Below are positions 44,355-54,451 of a stretch of DNA of 64,000 nt, in pieces. The position numbers and the translations under genes are program-made. Position 1 is the stretch's first letter, and each line of letters opens with the position of its first letter. This DNA comes from Streptomyces tibetensis (GTDB lineage Bacteria; Actinomycetota; Actinomycetes; Streptomycetales; Streptomycetaceae). The stretch spans positions 1 to 64,000 of the forward strand of contig NZ_SZVW01000008.1 of the NCBI RefSeq assembly GCF_007655005.1, read 5' to 3'. The notes below the pieces were generated by a model that was not told the DNA's origin, made no database searches, and saw only the letters and a list, made by a program, of their open reading frames with translations.

Positions 44355-45080
44355 ATGACGACGATTGCAACGCGCACGGTCGAGTACCCGGCCGACGGTC
44401 TGACGATGATCGGGCACCTCGCACTCCCGGCCGGAGTCGATCGCCGGCCCGCGGTGCTGATCGGGCCGGAGGGCATGGGGCTCAGCGACGTCGAGCGCCG
44501 CCGGGCCGATGCTCTCGCCGAGCTGGGATACGTCGCGCTGGCCTTCGACCTTCACGGCGGCCGCTATCTGGGTGACCCCGAGGAGATGCTGGCCCGTTGC
44601 ATGCCGCTGCTCGCCAACCCCGAGCGGATGCGGGGCATCGGTCATGCGGCGCTCGACGTGTTGCGCGCCGAGCCGCGGACCGACCCCGACCGGATCGCCG
44701 CCATCGGCTACGGCACCGGGGGCGCCGTCGGGCTGGAACTCGGGCGCGACGGCGTCAACCTGCGTGCGATCGGGACAGTCAACGCGCTGACCACGGGCCG
44801 ACCGGGCGAGGCGGCGCGCATTCGCTGCCCGGTGTGGGCCGGGGTCGGGTCGGAAGACCCGATCATGCCGCCCGCGCAACGGGGCGCGTTCACCGCCGAG
44901 ATGCAGGCCGCGGGCGTCGACTGGCGCCTGGTGGTCTACGGCGGCGCCTTGCACGCCTTCCACCACCCGCCGGTCGACCACCCCGTGGTCCCCGGCGTCG
45001 GCTACCACCCACGGCACGCGCAGCGAGCCTGGCACGACGTCGTCGACCTGCTCGCCGAGTGCCTGACCGTGACGGAGTGA
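44355..45080 (+). CDS. dienelactone hydrolase-family protein with glycine at the nucleophile position
   Basis: This 241-residue alpha/beta-hydrolase has the DLH layout: VLIGPEGMGLSDVERRRADALAELGYVALAFDLHG, catalytic Asp in VGSEDPIMP and catalytic His in GALHAFHHP. The nucleophile elbow, normally GYCFGG, is here GYGTGG with Gly120, so Cys/Ser is missing (codon GGC at 44712-44714). It may be non-catalytic, use other chemistry, or bind ligand only. It is preceded by a perfect inverted repeat and appears monocistronic. Confidence 0.82.
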   Translation: MTTIATRTVEYPADGLTMIGHLALPAGVDRRPAVLIGPEGMGLSDVERRRADALAELGYVALAFDLHGGRYLGDPEEMLARCMPLLANPERMRGIGHAALDVLRAEPRTDPDRIAAIGYGTGGAVGLELGRDGVNLRAIGTVNALTTGRPGEAARIRCPVWAGVGSEDPIMPPAQRGAFTAEMQAAGVDWRLVVYGGALHAFHHPPVDHPVVPGVGYHPRHAQRAWHDVVDLLAECLTVTE

Positions 45081-45442
45081 TCCAATCGACAACCGCGATT
45101 CCGGGCCCCGGACCAGGCCGCGCGACCGCCACCGGCTCCGGTGGTCTCACCCTCGACGCGGTCAGCGGCTGGCGGGATCGGCCTGTCGGGCCCGTGGGGA
45201 GGCGCAGGCAGCCGAAAGAGATCAGGCGCATCGGGTGCGTGCGGGGACTGTGAGTCCGTAGCCACCCGCCCCCAGTGCGGAAGCTGGATGGCGCGGACGT
45301 CACGGGACTGCTTGTTCAACTCCGTTGCGCTCCTTCGTCGTCCGGATGCGCGACGTCCACCGACTGGACCAAGCGGGGGGATGCGTACTCGTCCGGCGTG
45401 TCCTTCCGTGGTCCGGTCAACGGCTCCATGGCAGCCGCCGGC
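45081..45442. other. 362-nt region without a supported gene
   Basis: Lies between the dienelactone hydrolase-like gene and the stop of the arginase-family gene. Open frames exist on both strands, but none has a good start, ribosome binding site or recognisable domain. Composition is a little less GC-biased around 45240-45360. It could hold a decayed gene or a terminator. I see no strong hairpin. Confidence 0.4.
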
Positions 45443-46330
45443 TCAGCCCTGGCTGTCGAAGGCCGCTGCCAGGCAGTCGCCGAGGCGCCGGGCGAGGGTG
45501 CCGCCGGGGTCCAGGCGGGGATTGAAGATCGTGACGGTGAGGCCGACCGCGCCGCCGCCGGACAAGGCCGTGCGCAGGACGGTCTCCAGCTCCCGCCAGG
45601 ACAGGCCGTCCGGCTGCCGGTAATCGACGGCGGGCATGAGCGCGTCGTCCAGCACGTCGACGTCGAGATGGACCCAGAACCCGGCGTCGGCGCCGCCGCC
45701 GCTCAGCAGCCCGACCGCGCGGCGGGCCGCCTCGGCCGCCCCCAGTGCGCGCACGGTGTCCAGTTCCATCGCGTGCAGCGCGGGCGGCAGCGGCTGCATC
45801 CCGTGTGCCGCCGACTCCTCCGCGTCCCGGAACCCCAGGGCGACGACGTCCTCGTCCCGCACGAGCGGGCCCCGGCCCTCCAGGTCGGCCAGCACGCGCG
45901 GGCCGCGGCCGGTGGCCAGGGCGAGTTCCATGGAGGCCACCTCGCCGGCCGGCTCGGCCGAGGGCTGGTAGAAGTCGGTGTGGCCGTCCAGGAAGAGCAG
46001 ACCGTGCCGATCGCGTCGGCGCAGCGCGAGCAGGGTGCCGAGCAGCACGCTGCAGTCGCCGCCGAGCACGACGGGGAACCGGGCGTCGTCGAGGACGCCG
46101 CCCACGGCTCCGGCCAGCGCAACGGAGTAAGTGGCGATGCCACCGGCGTTCAGGACACCGGTGTCCGGGTCCCGCTCCGGGGCGTACGGGGGCGGCTCGA
46201 CCCGGCCCGCGTGCACCGCCCCGAGTCCCTCGGCCAGCCCCGCCCCGAGGAGCGCCGCCGGCAGATCCTCCACCCCGGTGGGGCGCAGCCCGAGCACGGA
46301 CGGGGCCTCGATGATCGCCAGTTTCCGCAA
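45443..46330 (-). CDS. arginase/agmatinase-family ureohydrolase
   Basis: This 295-residue protein has the binuclear manganese motifs GGDCSVLLG, DGHTDFYQ and HLDVDVLDD of the ureohydrolase superfamily. These enzymes release urea from arginine, agmatine or related guanidino compounds, or formamide from formimino-glutamate. The substrate cannot be told, and the N-terminal part differs from classic arginases. TTG at 46330 is chosen because GAGGGAG lies 7 nt upstream. A GTG at 46363 is an alternative. Confidence 0.85.
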   Translation of the reverse strand: MRKLAIIEAPSVLGLRPTGVEDLPAALLGAGLAEGLGAVHAGRVEPPPYAPERDPDTGVLNAGGIATYSVALAGAVGGVLDDARFPVVLGGDCSVLLGTLLALRRRDRHGLLFLDGHTDFYQPSAEPAGEVASMELALATGRGPRVLADLEGRGPLVRDEDVVALGFRDAEESAAHGMQPLPPALHAMELDTVRALGAAEAARRAVGLLSGGGADAGFWVHLDVDVLDDALMPAVDYRQPDGLSWRELETVLRTALSGGGAVGLTVTIFNPRLDPGGTLARRLGDCLAAAFDSQG

Positions 46331-46390
46331 CGCCGGCTCCCTCGTCAGCAGCCGCGGCCTCACTCGTCACGGCGCATGGGCTCACCGTAG

Positions 46391-46501
46391 CGAGCCGGGC
46401 CCCGTCCGGCAGGCCGGGTGCGTCCTGACGGGGGCGCCGGCGCGGCGAGCCGGGCTCGTCCGGCAGCGGGTGCCGCCTGACGGGGTGGGGCGCCGGCGCG
46501 G
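46391..46501. repeat. 55/56-bp GC-rich tandem repeat
   Basis: Two diverged copies, 46391-46445 and 46446-46501, share CGAGCCGGG at the start, GTCCGGCAG, CCTGACGGGG and GGCGCCGGCGCGG at the end. A third partial copy starts at 46502. The array fills most of the gap between the M1 peptidase and arginase-family genes. Confidence 0.7.
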
Positions 46502-46547
46502 CGAGCCGCCCCGGCCGGGTCGCGCCGGACACCCCCGCGTGAGGACG

Positions 46548-48041
46548 TCAGTGCCCGTGCGCCCCGTTCGTCGCCGCGATCCGCTTCCACGACCTGGGCT
46601 GCGGAACGCCCTTCGCCGCCTCGGCCACCGCAGCGGTCCGAGCCGCCGGCGCCCCCGGCTTCGACGGCTGGAACAGCCACGTGTCGAACAGCGCGGCCAG
46701 CGGCTTGCCCGACACCTCCTCCGCGTACCGCTGGAAGTCCGCCACCGACGCGTTGCCGTGGGCGTACTTCGACGGCCAGCCCTTGAGGATCGCGAAGAAC
46801 GCCTCGTCGCCGATCTTGTTGCGCAACGCCTGGACGGCCAGTGCGCCGCGGTCGTAGACCGCGATGTCGAACTGGTTGTCCGGGCCGGGATCCCCGGGCT
46901 TCACCGTCCAGAACGGGTCGTCGGCGGGATGCGAGGCGTACACGTAGTCGGCGAGTTCCTGCGCCGTGCCCTCGCCCTCGTGCTCGGACCACAGCCACTG
47001 CGCGTACCGCGCGAAGCCCTCGTTGATCCAGATGTCCTTCCAGCCCTTGACCGACACCTCGTCGCCGTACCACTGGTGGGCCAGTTCGTGGACGACGACC
47101 GACACGTTCGACCCGTTCGCGAACTGCCGCGGGCTGTAGAACGGCCGGGTCTGGGTCTCCAGCGCGTACCCGGTGTCCGTGTTCGGCACGTATCCGCCGA
47201 GCGCGCTGTAGGGGTACGGCCCGAAGTACCCGGCGAGCCAGTCCGCGATCTCCCCGGTCCGTTCGATGCTCGCCCGCGCGGCCCCGGCGTTCGCCCCGAG
47301 ATCCTTGCTGTAGGCGTTGAGGACCGGGATGCCGCCCTCGGTCGTGCCGGTCGTGATGTCGAACTTCCCGACCGCGAGCGTGGCGAGGTACGTGGCCTGC
47401 GGCTTGTCGGACCGCCAGTTCCAGCGCGTCCAGCCGAGCTTCGAACTCGTCGACTGCAGCGTGCCGTTGGAGATGGCCTGGGTGCCGTCCGGGACCAGCA
47501 CGGACACGTCGTAGGTCGCCTTGTCCAGCGGATGGTCGTTGCCCGGGAACCACCAGGCCGCCGCCTCCGGCTCGTTCGCCGCGACGCCTCCGTCCGGGGT
47601 GCGGTGCCAGCTGGTGAAACCGAAGGCCTGCTTCGACGACGGCACCCCGCGGTAGCGCACGACGACCGTGACGGGCGCGCCCTTGGCCAGCGGGGTCTTC
47701 GGTGTGATCTCCAGCTCCTGCTCGCCCGAGGTGCGGAACGAGGCCTTCGCCCCGTTGACCCGTACCTCGCCGACGTCCAGCAGGAAGTCCAGGTTGAAGC
47801 TCGACAGGTCCTGGGTGGTGCGGGCCACGAGCGTGGCCGTGCCCTCCAGTTCGTCCGTGGCCGGCTGGTACTTCAGGCGGAGGTCGTAGTGGGAGACGTC
47901 GTATCCGCCGTTGCCGTAGGCCGGGTAGTAGGGGTCGCCGATACCCGGCGCGCCGGGGGAGGAGGAGGCGGCCGATGCCGGGATCGCCAGCAGGAGAACG
48001 GCCGCTGCCAGGGCTCCCGGCGCGATGATTCTGCGGTGCAC
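46548..48041 (-). CDS. secreted M1-family zinc aminopeptidase
   Basis: This 497-residue exported enzyme has a signal peptide (about 1-26) and an N-terminal beta-saddle domain. The gluzincin site is His318-Glu319-x-x-His322 (VVHELAHQWYGDE) plus Glu341 (WINEGFARY). The usual GAMEN exopeptidase motif is represented by GYALETQTR, as in other actinobacterial members. The GTG at 48041 follows GGAG. The protein is shorter than full M1 enzymes because it lacks the large C-terminal helical domain. It is divergent from two other secreted hydrolases. Confidence 0.88.
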   Translation of the reverse strand: MHRRIIAPGALAAAVLLLAIPASAASSSPGAPGIGDPYYPAYGNGGYDVSHYDLRLKYQPATDELEGTATLVARTTQDLSSFNLDFLLDVGEVRVNGAKASFRTSGEQELEITPKTPLAKGAPVTVVVRYRGVPSSKQAFGFTSWHRTPDGGVAANEPEAAAWWFPGNDHPLDKATYDVSVLVPDGTQAISNGTLQSTSSKLGWTRWNWRSDKPQATYLATLAVGKFDITTGTTEGGIPVLNAYSKDLGANAGAARASIERTGEIADWLAGYFGPYPYSALGGYVPNTDTGYALETQTRPFYSPRQFANGSNVSVVVHELAHQWYGDEVSVKGWKDIWINEGFARYAQWLWSEHEGEGTAQELADYVYASHPADDPFWTVKPGDPGPDNQFDIAVYDRGALAVQALRNKIGDEAFFAILKGWPSKYAHGNASVADFQRYAEEVSGKPLAALFDTWLFQPSKPGAPAARTAAVAEAAKGVPQPRSWKRIAATNGAHGH

Positions 48042-48252
48042 GCAAGGCTCCAAGTCGTAGGGTCCCGAGGTCTTCCGGGGTCTGTCCGGAGCCTATTGAC
48101 TCCCTGTGTCCCTGATCATGTCCATGGCCCCTGCTGTCACACGATCGCCATTCGGCCGACATGAGACACCCGCCCCGGACGCCCGACCCGGACACGCCGG
48201 TCCGTCAGCTGCCCTCTTCTGAACAGGAGTTCACCGATGTACCGTCCGGCGC

Positions 48253-50217
48253 ATGCCGAAACGCACGCGCTTCACGACCTGGAGACCGCTCGCGACGGCG
48301 GCCACGGCCGCCCTCTTGGCCACCTTGCTCACCCCCGCGGCCGCCCAGGCCGCACCGGCCGCCCCGCGCGGGAGCGAACCCGTCTACTCCTACGAGAACG
48401 CCGTCCGCGAGGCCGTCTGGGTGGACACCGGGCTCGACGGCGACCGCGACGGGAAGACCGACCGGGTCGCCGCCGACATCGTCCGCCCCCGCGAAACCGC
48501 CCGGCAGGGCCGCAAGGTCCCCGTCATCATGGACGCCAGCCCGTACTACTCCTGCTGCGGGCGCGGCAACGAGAGCCAGAAGAAGACCTACGACGCGCAG
48601 GGCCGCGTCGTCCAGACGCCGCTGTACTACGACAACTACTTCGTCCCGCGCGGCTACGCCTTCGTCGGCGTGGACCTGGCCGGAACCAATCGATCCGACG
48701 GCTGCGTCGACGTGGGCGGCCGCTCCGACATCCGGTCCGCGAAGGCCGTCGTCGACTGGCTGAACGGCCGTGCCAAGGCCTACACGAGCCGCACCGGCAC
48801 CACCCGCGCGCAGGCCGGCTGGACCAACGGCCGCACCGGCATGATCGGCAAGAGCTGGGACGGCACCATCGCCAACGGCGTCGCCGCCACCGGCGTCAAG
48901 GGCCTGAAGACCATCGTCCCGATCAGCGCCATCTCCTCCTGGTACGACTACTACTTCCAGCAGGGTGCCCCGCTCTACGACTCCGGCCCCGAGTGGCTGT
49001 CGGACTACGTCGACAGTCCCGACGCCCGCGCCAAGTGCGCGGCCGTTCAGCGCAAGCTCGTCGACGGCGCCCCGCGCACCGGCGACCGGACCCCGCTGTG
49101 GGCCGAGCGCGACTACGTGAAGGCCGCGCGCAAGGTCACGGCCAGCGTCTTCCTGGTGCACGGCATGCAGGACCTCAACGTCCGCATGAAGCACGTCGGC
49201 CAGTGGTGGAACGCCCTCGCGAAGCACGGCGTCGAGCGCAAGATCTGGCTCTCCCAGACCGGCCACGTCGACCCCTTCGACTTCCGCCGCGGCGCCTGGG
49301 TCGACACCCTGCACCGCTGGTTCGACCACGAACTCATGGGCTACGACAACGGCATCGACCGCGAGCCCATGGCCGACATCGAACGCGCACCCGACCGGTG
49401 GGACACCTCCAGGACCTGGCCGCCGAGCGGCACCCGGGCCGCCACCCTGCGCCCCGACCGGGGCACCCAGGCCGGCGTCGGCACCCTCGGCCTGCACCGC
49501 GGCCACGGCACCGAGACCTTCACCGACGACCCGCGGCGGGGCGAGACCGACTGGGCCGGCCGGCTCGACGAGCCGACACCGGACAAGGCCGGTTTCGGCA
49601 CCGGACCGCTCACCCGCGACCTGCGCCTGGCCGGCTCCTCCCGGGTCACCGTCACCGCCACGCCCTCCACCCCGACGGCCCACCTCTCCGCCGTCCTCGT
49701 GGACGTCGGCCCCGCCACGATCCGCGACTACGCGGACGCCGGCGAAGGCATCACCACCCTCACGGACCGGACCTGCTGGGGCGCGAGCACCACCGGCGAC
49801 AGCTCCTGCTTCAAGGAGACGAAGGCCAAGACCGCCGACGTCGACTTCACGGTCGTCAGCCGCGGCTGGGCCGACCTCGGCAACCACGCCTCGGAGAACA
49901 AGGGTTCCCCACTCACCCCGGGCAAGCGGTACACGATCACCCTCGACCTCGCCGCGACCGACCACGTCGTCCGCAAGGGCCACCGCCTGGCGCTGATCGT
50001 CGCGGGCACCGACCAGGGCCTCATCGACCCTCCCGCCGACAAGCCGAAGCTCACGCTCGACCTGTCCCGCACCTCGGCGCGCGTCCCGTTCGCAGGCGGA
50101 GCGGCCGCCTTCGCCCGCGCCACCACAAAGGCCGCGTCCGCCACCCCCGACGCCACATCGCTGGACGGCGTACGGGAACCGCGCACCACGCACCGCGTCC
50201 CGGAGGGAACCCGATGA
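48253..50217 (+). CDS. secreted S15/CocE-NonD type hydrolase (Xaa-Pro dipeptidyl peptidase-like)
   Basis: This 654-residue protein starts with a signal peptide (about 1-34). The alpha/beta-hydrolase core has nucleophile Ser201 in GKSWDGT, an Asp in HGMQDLNV and a His in [11 protein letters not shown]-terminal jelly-roll domain (about 440-600) matches the X-Pro dipeptidyl-peptidase C-terminal domain. Known relatives are Xaa-Pro dipeptidyl peptidases and cocaine esterase. It overlaps the following M14 gene by 4 nt, so the two are co-translated. Proline-containing peptides are the likely substrate. Confidence 0.87.
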   Translation: MPKRTRFTTWRPLATAATAALLATLLTPAAAQAAPAAPRGSEPVYSYENAVREAVWVDTGLDGDRDGKTDRVAADIVRPRETARQGRKVPVIMDASPYYSCCGRGNESQKKTYDAQGRVVQTPLYYDNYFVPRGYAFVGVDLAGTNRSDGCVDVGGRSDIRSAKAVVDWLNGRAKAYTSRTGTTRAQAGWTNGRTGMIGKSWDGTIANGVAATGVKGLKTIVPISAISSWYDYYFQQGAPLYDSGPEWLSDYVDSPDARAKCAAVQRKLVDGAPRTGDRTPLWAERDYVKAARKVTASVFLVHGMQDLNVRMKHVGQWWNALAKHGVERKIWLSQTGHVDPFDFRRGAWVDTLHRWFDHELMGYDNGIDREPMADIERAPDRWDTSRTWPPSGTRAATLRPDRGTQAGVGTLGLHRGHGTETFTDDPRRGETDWAGRLDEPTPDKAGFGTGPLTRDLRLAGSSRVTVTATPSTPTAHLSAVLVDVGPATIRDYADAGEGITTLTDRTCWGASTTGDSSCFKETKAKTADVDFTVVSRGWADLGNHASENKGSPLTPGKRYTITLDLAATDHVVRKGHRLALIVAGTDQGLIDPPADKPKLTLDLSRTSARVPFAGGAAAFARATTKAASATPDATSLDGVREPRTTHRVPEGTR

Positions 50218-51488
50218 GCCGCGCCGGCGCCCTCATCCTGACCACCGCGGCCCTGACGGCCTCCCTGGTCGCCGCACCGGCACAGGCGGCCACCGGCTCC
50301 CCGCCGCGCACCGGCTTCGAGCAGTCCGACGGTGCCCGCTGGACCACCCAGCCCGAGGAGCAGGACTTCCTGCGGGCCGTCGACCGGTCGGGCAGCCGCG
50401 TCTCCGTGACCCGCTTCGGCACGACGAAGCAGGACCGCCCGCTCCAGGTGGTGCGGATCGGAAACCGTCCGAGCCCCAGCAGGGTCCTGCTCGTCTGCAG
50501 CCAGCACGGCGACGAGCCCTCCGGCCGCGAGGCCTGCCTGACCACCGTCCGCGACCTCGCCTACGCCCGCGACAGCCGCACCCGCCGCTTCCTGGACCGC
50601 ACCACGGTCCTGGTCGTGCCCACCGCCAACCCGGACGGCCGGGCCGTGAACACCCGCGGCAACAGCGACGGCGTCGACATCAACCGCGACCACCTCGCCC
50701 TCAAGACAGCCGAGGGCCGCGCCCTGGCCGCCCTCATCCGGGACCAGCGCCCCGACATCGTCTACGACCTGCACGAGTACGGCGCCACCCCCCGGTTCTA
50801 CGACAAGGACCTCTTCGACCTGTGGCCGCGCAACCTCAACACCCACGAGGCCGTCCACGACGAGGCGCGGACCCTCTCCGAGGCGTACGTCCGCCCCGCC
50901 GCCCGGCGGGCCGGCCACTCGACGGGCACCTACGGCATCTGGACCGACCCCGAGACCGGTGAGCCGGTCAAACAGGTCGCCGGCGACGGACAGGAGCGCA
51001 TTCTGCGCAACATGTCCGGTGTGAAACACTCCGTCGGCCTGCTCATCGAGAGCCGGGTGGACCCGCTCACCGAGGCGGAGAAGGCGGATGAGGCGCTCAA
51101 CAACCGGCGCCGGGTCACCTCCCAACTGGACGCGCTCAAGGGCATGTTCGGATACACCGGCCAGCGCCGCGCGCGCGTCGAGGCGGCGACGGCACGGGCC
51201 CGGCTCGCGGGCTACGCCGACACCGGACCCGTCTACGTCGGCGGCGCCGACAACGAGGCCCCCGAACCAGCCGAAATCATCCCGAACCCACCCTGTGGTT
51301 ACCGGCTCACCGCCGCCCAGTACGCCGAGGTGGGCGACGAACTCGCCCTGCACGGCGTGCGGGTGCGCAAGGACGGCGAGGGTGTGCTCATCCCGCTGCG
51401 CCAGCCCCTGCGGGCGCTCGTGCCGCTGCTGCTCGACGACCGGGCCGAGTACCACCTGACAGGAGGTTCATACGAAACCGCATGTTGA
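50214..51488 (+). CDS. secreted M14-family zinc carboxypeptidase
   Basis: This 424-residue exported protein has a signal peptide cut near AQA-ATG (about residue 26). Zinc ligands are His98 and Glu101 (QHGDE) and His187 (DLHEYG). Substrate-binding NPDGR and DINRDH are canonical, and the catalytic Glu lies in GLLIESRVD. Loop sequences resemble the AGBL/succinylglutamate desuccinylase side of M14 rather than digestive carboxypeptidases. GGAGGGAA precedes the ATG, which overlaps the previous stop. It should act with the upstream peptidase on extracellular peptides. Confidence 0.87.
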   Translation: MSRAGALILTTAALTASLVAAPAQAATGSPPRTGFEQSDGARWTTQPEEQDFLRAVDRSGSRVSVTRFGTTKQDRPLQVVRIGNRPSPSRVLLVCSQHGDEPSGREACLTTVRDLAYARDSRTRRFLDRTTVLVVPTANPDGRAVNTRGNSDGVDINRDHLALKTAEGRALAALIRDQRPDIVYDLHEYGATPRFYDKDLFDLWPRNLNTHEAVHDEARTLSEAYVRPAARRAGHSTGTYGIWTDPETGEPVKQVAGDGQERILRNMSGVKHSVGLLIESRVDPLTEAEKADEALNNRRRVTSQLDALKGMFGYTGQRRARVEAATARARLAGYADTGPVYVGGADNEAPEPAEIIPNPPCGYRLTAAQYAEVGDELALHGVRVRKDGEGVLIPLRQPLRALVPLLLDDRAEYHLTGGSYETAC

Positions 51489-51573
51489 GAGGGGTGAAAT
51501 TCCGCCATACGTGGTAGCAGCGTTTACGGAGGGCCTACATCCTCCCCCGCTGTCCCGATGAAAGGTTCCGCCT

Positions 51574-53298
51574 GTGACGCAAGAACGACCAAGCGACAAG
51601 GACTCCCCGGAGGGAGCCGCGCTGCCGGGGTCGGAAGCGGGCCTGCCCGGTCAGGACCGGCCGCAGACCGACCGCATCGTCTTCGGCGTCACGGCGGCCC
51701 TCACCCTCGCCTTCGTGGTCTGGGGCGCGACCGCGACCGACTCGCTCGAAGACGTCTCCACCAGCATGCTCGGCGGGCTGATGCACAACGGCGGCTGGGC
51801 GTTCATGCTCGCCGCCTCCGGCTTCGTCGTCTTCGCCCTCTGGCTCGCGATCAGCCGGTACGGCCGGATCCACCTCGGCGCGGAGGGCGAGGAGCCCGAG
51901 TTCCGCACCGTGTCGTGGGTCGCGATGATGTTCAGCGCCGGCATGGGCATCGGCCTGATGTTCTACGGCGTGAGCGAGCCGCTGTCGCACTACGGCACGC
52001 CGCCGCCGGGCACGAACCCGGCCGACTCCGGCGACCGCATGGAGACGGCCATGGCCACCACCCTGTTCCACTGGACGCTCCACCCCTGGGCGATCTACGC
52101 CGTGGTGGGTCTCGCCATCGCCTACAGCACCTTCCGCAGGCGCCGCCGGCAGACCATCAGCGCGGTGTTCACCCCGCTCATCGGCAAGAAGAACGCCAAC
52201 GGCGGCATCGGCCGGGCCATCGACGTCCTCGCGATCATCGCGACCGTCTTCGGCTCCGCCGCCTCCCTGGGCCTGGGCGCGCTCCAGATCGGCTCCGGTG
52301 TGCAGGAGCTGAAGTGGATGGACAAGGTGAGCACCGGGCTGCTCGTCACGATCATCGCGGTGCTGACCCTGGCCTTCGTCGCGTCCGCGATCTCCGGTGT
52401 GGAGAAGGGCATCCAGTGGCTGTCCAACACCAACATGGTGCTGGCGCTGATCCTCGCCCTGTTCGTGTTCGTGGCGGGCCCGACCATCATCGTCCTGGAC
52501 CTGCTGCCCACCTCGGTCTTCGCCTACCTCGGCGACCTGCCCCAGCTGGCCGGCCGGACCGAGGCGAGCGGCGGCAAGGGCGTCGCCGACTGGCTGGGCA
52601 GCTGGACCGTCTTCTACTGGGCGTGGTGGATCTCCTGGACGCCGTTCGTCGGCATGTTCATCGCCCGCATCAGCCGGGGTCGCACCATCCGCCAGTTCGT
52701 CGGCGGTGTCATCCTCGTGCCCAGCACGGTCAGCCTGATCTGGTTCGCGATCTTCGGCGGCTCGGCGATGAAGATGCAGGAGGAGGGGCAGCTCGGCAAG
52801 GAGGCGACCCCGGAGGGCCAGCTCTTCGACGTGCTCCAGCAGTTCCCCGTCGCCACCGTCACGAGCCTGCTCGTGATGATCCTCGTCGGCATCTTCTTCG
52901 TCTCGGGCGCCGACGCGGCCTCCATCGTCATGGGCACCCTGTCGCAGAAGGGCGCCCTCGAACCCGGCCGCTTCGTGGTCGTGTTCTGGGGTGTGGTCAC
53001 CGGCGCGGTGGCCGCGATCATGCTGATGGTCGGCAGCGGTCAGGGTGACGCTCTGACCGGTCTGCAGAACCTCACGATCCTCGCGGCCGCGCCGTTCGTC
53101 GTCGTGATGATCTTCATGTGCGTCGCCCTCATGCGGGACCTGCGCCGGGACCCGGTGATCGTGCGCGAGCAGATGGGCTCCGAGGCCGTCGAAATGGCCG
53201 TCATGGAGGGCCACAAGAAGTACGACGGTGAGTTCGAGTTCCGCGTCGGCCCGGGCCGCGGCCCGGACGTGGAGGGAGACCCGATCGGCAAGCACTGA
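51574..53298 (+). CDS. BCCT-family betaine/choline/carnitine transporter
   Basis: This 574-residue membrane protein has 12 predicted helices and BCCT hallmarks: MFSAGMGIGLMFYGVSEPLSH in TM2-3 and the tryptophan-rich substrate segment YWAWWISWTPFVGMFIARISRGRTIRQF in TM8. It imports quaternary ammonium compounds with Na+ or H+ as osmoprotectants or nutrients. The C-terminal tail is charged and moderately long. GTG at 51574 follows AAAGG. It looks monocistronic and ends in a strong terminator. Confidence 0.92.
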   Translation: MTQERPSDKDSPEGAALPGSEAGLPGQDRPQTDRIVFGVTAALTLAFVVWGATATDSLEDVSTSMLGGLMHNGGWAFMLAASGFVVFALWLAISRYGRIHLGAEGEEPEFRTVSWVAMMFSAGMGIGLMFYGVSEPLSHYGTPPPGTNPADSGDRMETAMATTLFHWTLHPWAIYAVVGLAIAYSTFRRRRRQTISAVFTPLIGKKNANGGIGRAIDVLAIIATVFGSAASLGLGALQIGSGVQELKWMDKVSTGLLVTIIAVLTLAFVASAISGVEKGIQWLSNTNMVLALILALFVFVAGPTIIVLDLLPTSVFAYLGDLPQLAGRTEASGGKGVADWLGSWTVFYWAWWISWTPFVGMFIARISRGRTIRQFVGGVILVPSTVSLIWFAIFGGSAMKMQEEGQLGKEATPEGQLFDVLQQFPVATVTSLLVMILVGIFFVSGADAASIVMGTLSQKGALEPGRFVVVFWGVVTGAVAAIMLMVGSGQGDALTGLQNLTILAAAPFVVVMIFMCVALMRDLRRDPVIVREQMGSEAVEMAVMEGHKKYDGEFEFRVGPGRGPDVEGDPIGKH

Positions 53299-53303
53299 TC
53301 CGC

Positions 53304-53349
53304 ACGGCGAGGGCGGCCCGGGTGTCGAACCCGGGCCGCCCTCTGCCGT
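53304..53349. terminator. 20-bp hairpin between the BCCT and DAAO genes
   Basis: GAGGGCGGCCCGGGT (53309-53323) pairs perfectly with ACCCGGGCCGCCCTC (53329-53343) around a GTCGA loop. ACGGC/GCCGT extends the stem outward with a one-base bulge. It lies between convergent genes and is the strongest terminator seen in the window. Confidence 0.9.
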
Positions 53350-53433
53350 TCGGACGGCGCACGAGCACCAGGCCGGCTCGTGGGCCCCCTCACCCGGCCG
53401 GATCCGTACAAGCCGTACCAGGTGCCGCGCGGC

Positions 53434-54384
53434 TCAGCCGGAGACCAGCCGGGCCGCCTCGTCCGCGCATCCCCAGGCCACGGTGACGCCCGCGCCGCCG
53501 TGGCCGTAGTTGTGCACCAGGAGCCGCCCGTCCGGCAGGGTGTCACGCTCCAGCCGGACCGCGGGCCGGGTGGGCCGCAGACCCACCCGGTGCCCCAGCA
53601 CCCGGGCCCCGGCGACCTCCGGCCTGAGGGCCGCACAGCGGCGGACGATCGCCTCGGCCGTCGCGGGGTCGGGCTCCAGCGACCACGCGTCCTCCTCGGA
53701 GGTACCGCCGAGGACGAGCCCGCCCGGCTGCGGGAACAGGTACGTGTGCTCCCCGGTCGCGTCGGTGGAGACCAGCCAGGTGTCGATCCCCGGGTTCTCC
53801 ACGACGACCAACTGCCCGCGCACGGGCCGCACCGAGGGGTCCGGCACGAGCTCCCGCGCGGCGAGCCCCGTGCAGTTGACCACGACGGGCGCGTCCACCT
53901 CGGCGAAGGAGGACACCGTACGCGTCTCGACCACACCGCCCGCCGCGGCGAACCGCTCCCGCAGCCACGGCAGATGGGCCGGCATGTCGATGAGCGGCAG
54001 CCGCGCCCACAGGCCCGTCCCCGTGTATTCGTCGGCCGTGGCGGCCCGCAGCCCCGGCACCCGGCCCGCCAGCCACGCATCGGCCTCGTCCGGGCGGACC
54101 TCGCCCTGCACCCCCTCGACCATGCGTACGCCGGCCGGTTCGGCCCCTTCCGCCAGCTCCTGGTACACCTCCAGCGACCGCAGCGCCCACCGGCGAGCCG
54201 TCGCCACCGGCTCGATCCGGTACGGCCACCACAGCGCGCCCGCGACGGCGGAGGTGGTCGCCTCGACGGCGTCCCGCGTCCACACCCGCACCCGCCGGCC
54301 CCGCTGCGCGAGAACCAGGGCGGTCGTCAGCCCGATGACTCCGCCGCCGACCACCACGATCTCGCCACTCGGTTCACGCGTCAT
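53434..54384 (-). CDS. D-amino-acid oxidase
   Basis: This 316-residue FAD enzyme begins with the dinucleotide fold IVVVGGGVIGLTTALVLAQRG. Further DAAO features are TTSAVAGALWWPYR, the conserved CTGLAARELVPD, RPVRGQLV and the C-terminal NYGHGGAGVTVAWG, with the active-site Arg in HRVGLRPTRPAVRLE. It oxidises D-amino acids to keto acids with release of H2O2. ATG 54384 is preferred because it places the FAD motif near the N-terminus. ATG 54411 is possible. It is divergent from an unrecognised gene. Confidence 0.9.
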   Translation of the reverse strand: MTREPSGEIVVVGGGVIGLTTALVLAQRGRRVRVWTRDAVEATTSAVAGALWWPYRIEPVATARRWALRSLEVYQELAEGAEPAGVRMVEGVQGEVRPDEADAWLAGRVPGLRAATADEYTGTGLWARLPLIDMPAHLPWLRERFAAAGGVVETRTVSSFAEVDAPVVVNCTGLAARELVPDPSVRPVRGQLVVVENPGIDTWLVSTDATGEHTYLFPQPGGLVLGGTSEEDAWSLEPDPATAEAIVRRCAALRPEVAGARVLGHRVGLRPTRPAVRLERDTLPDGRLLVHNYGHGGAGVTVAWGCADEAARLVSG

Positions 54385-54451
54385 GCCCCGGACCGTAGCG
54401 GAATCCGTCATGCCGTGCTCACATCACGCGCAGTGTGGGGATACTCACGGT

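Noticed and set aside
45002..45319. 105-codon minus-strand frame overlapping the DLH-like gene
   Set aside because: Starts at a weak codon without a ribosome binding site, and the product has no recognisable pattern.
45141..45623. 160-codon plus-strand frame in the gap after the DLH-like gene
   Set aside because: No ribosome binding site or domain, and it runs into the antisense of the arginase-family gene. Open frames like this are common in GC-rich DNA.
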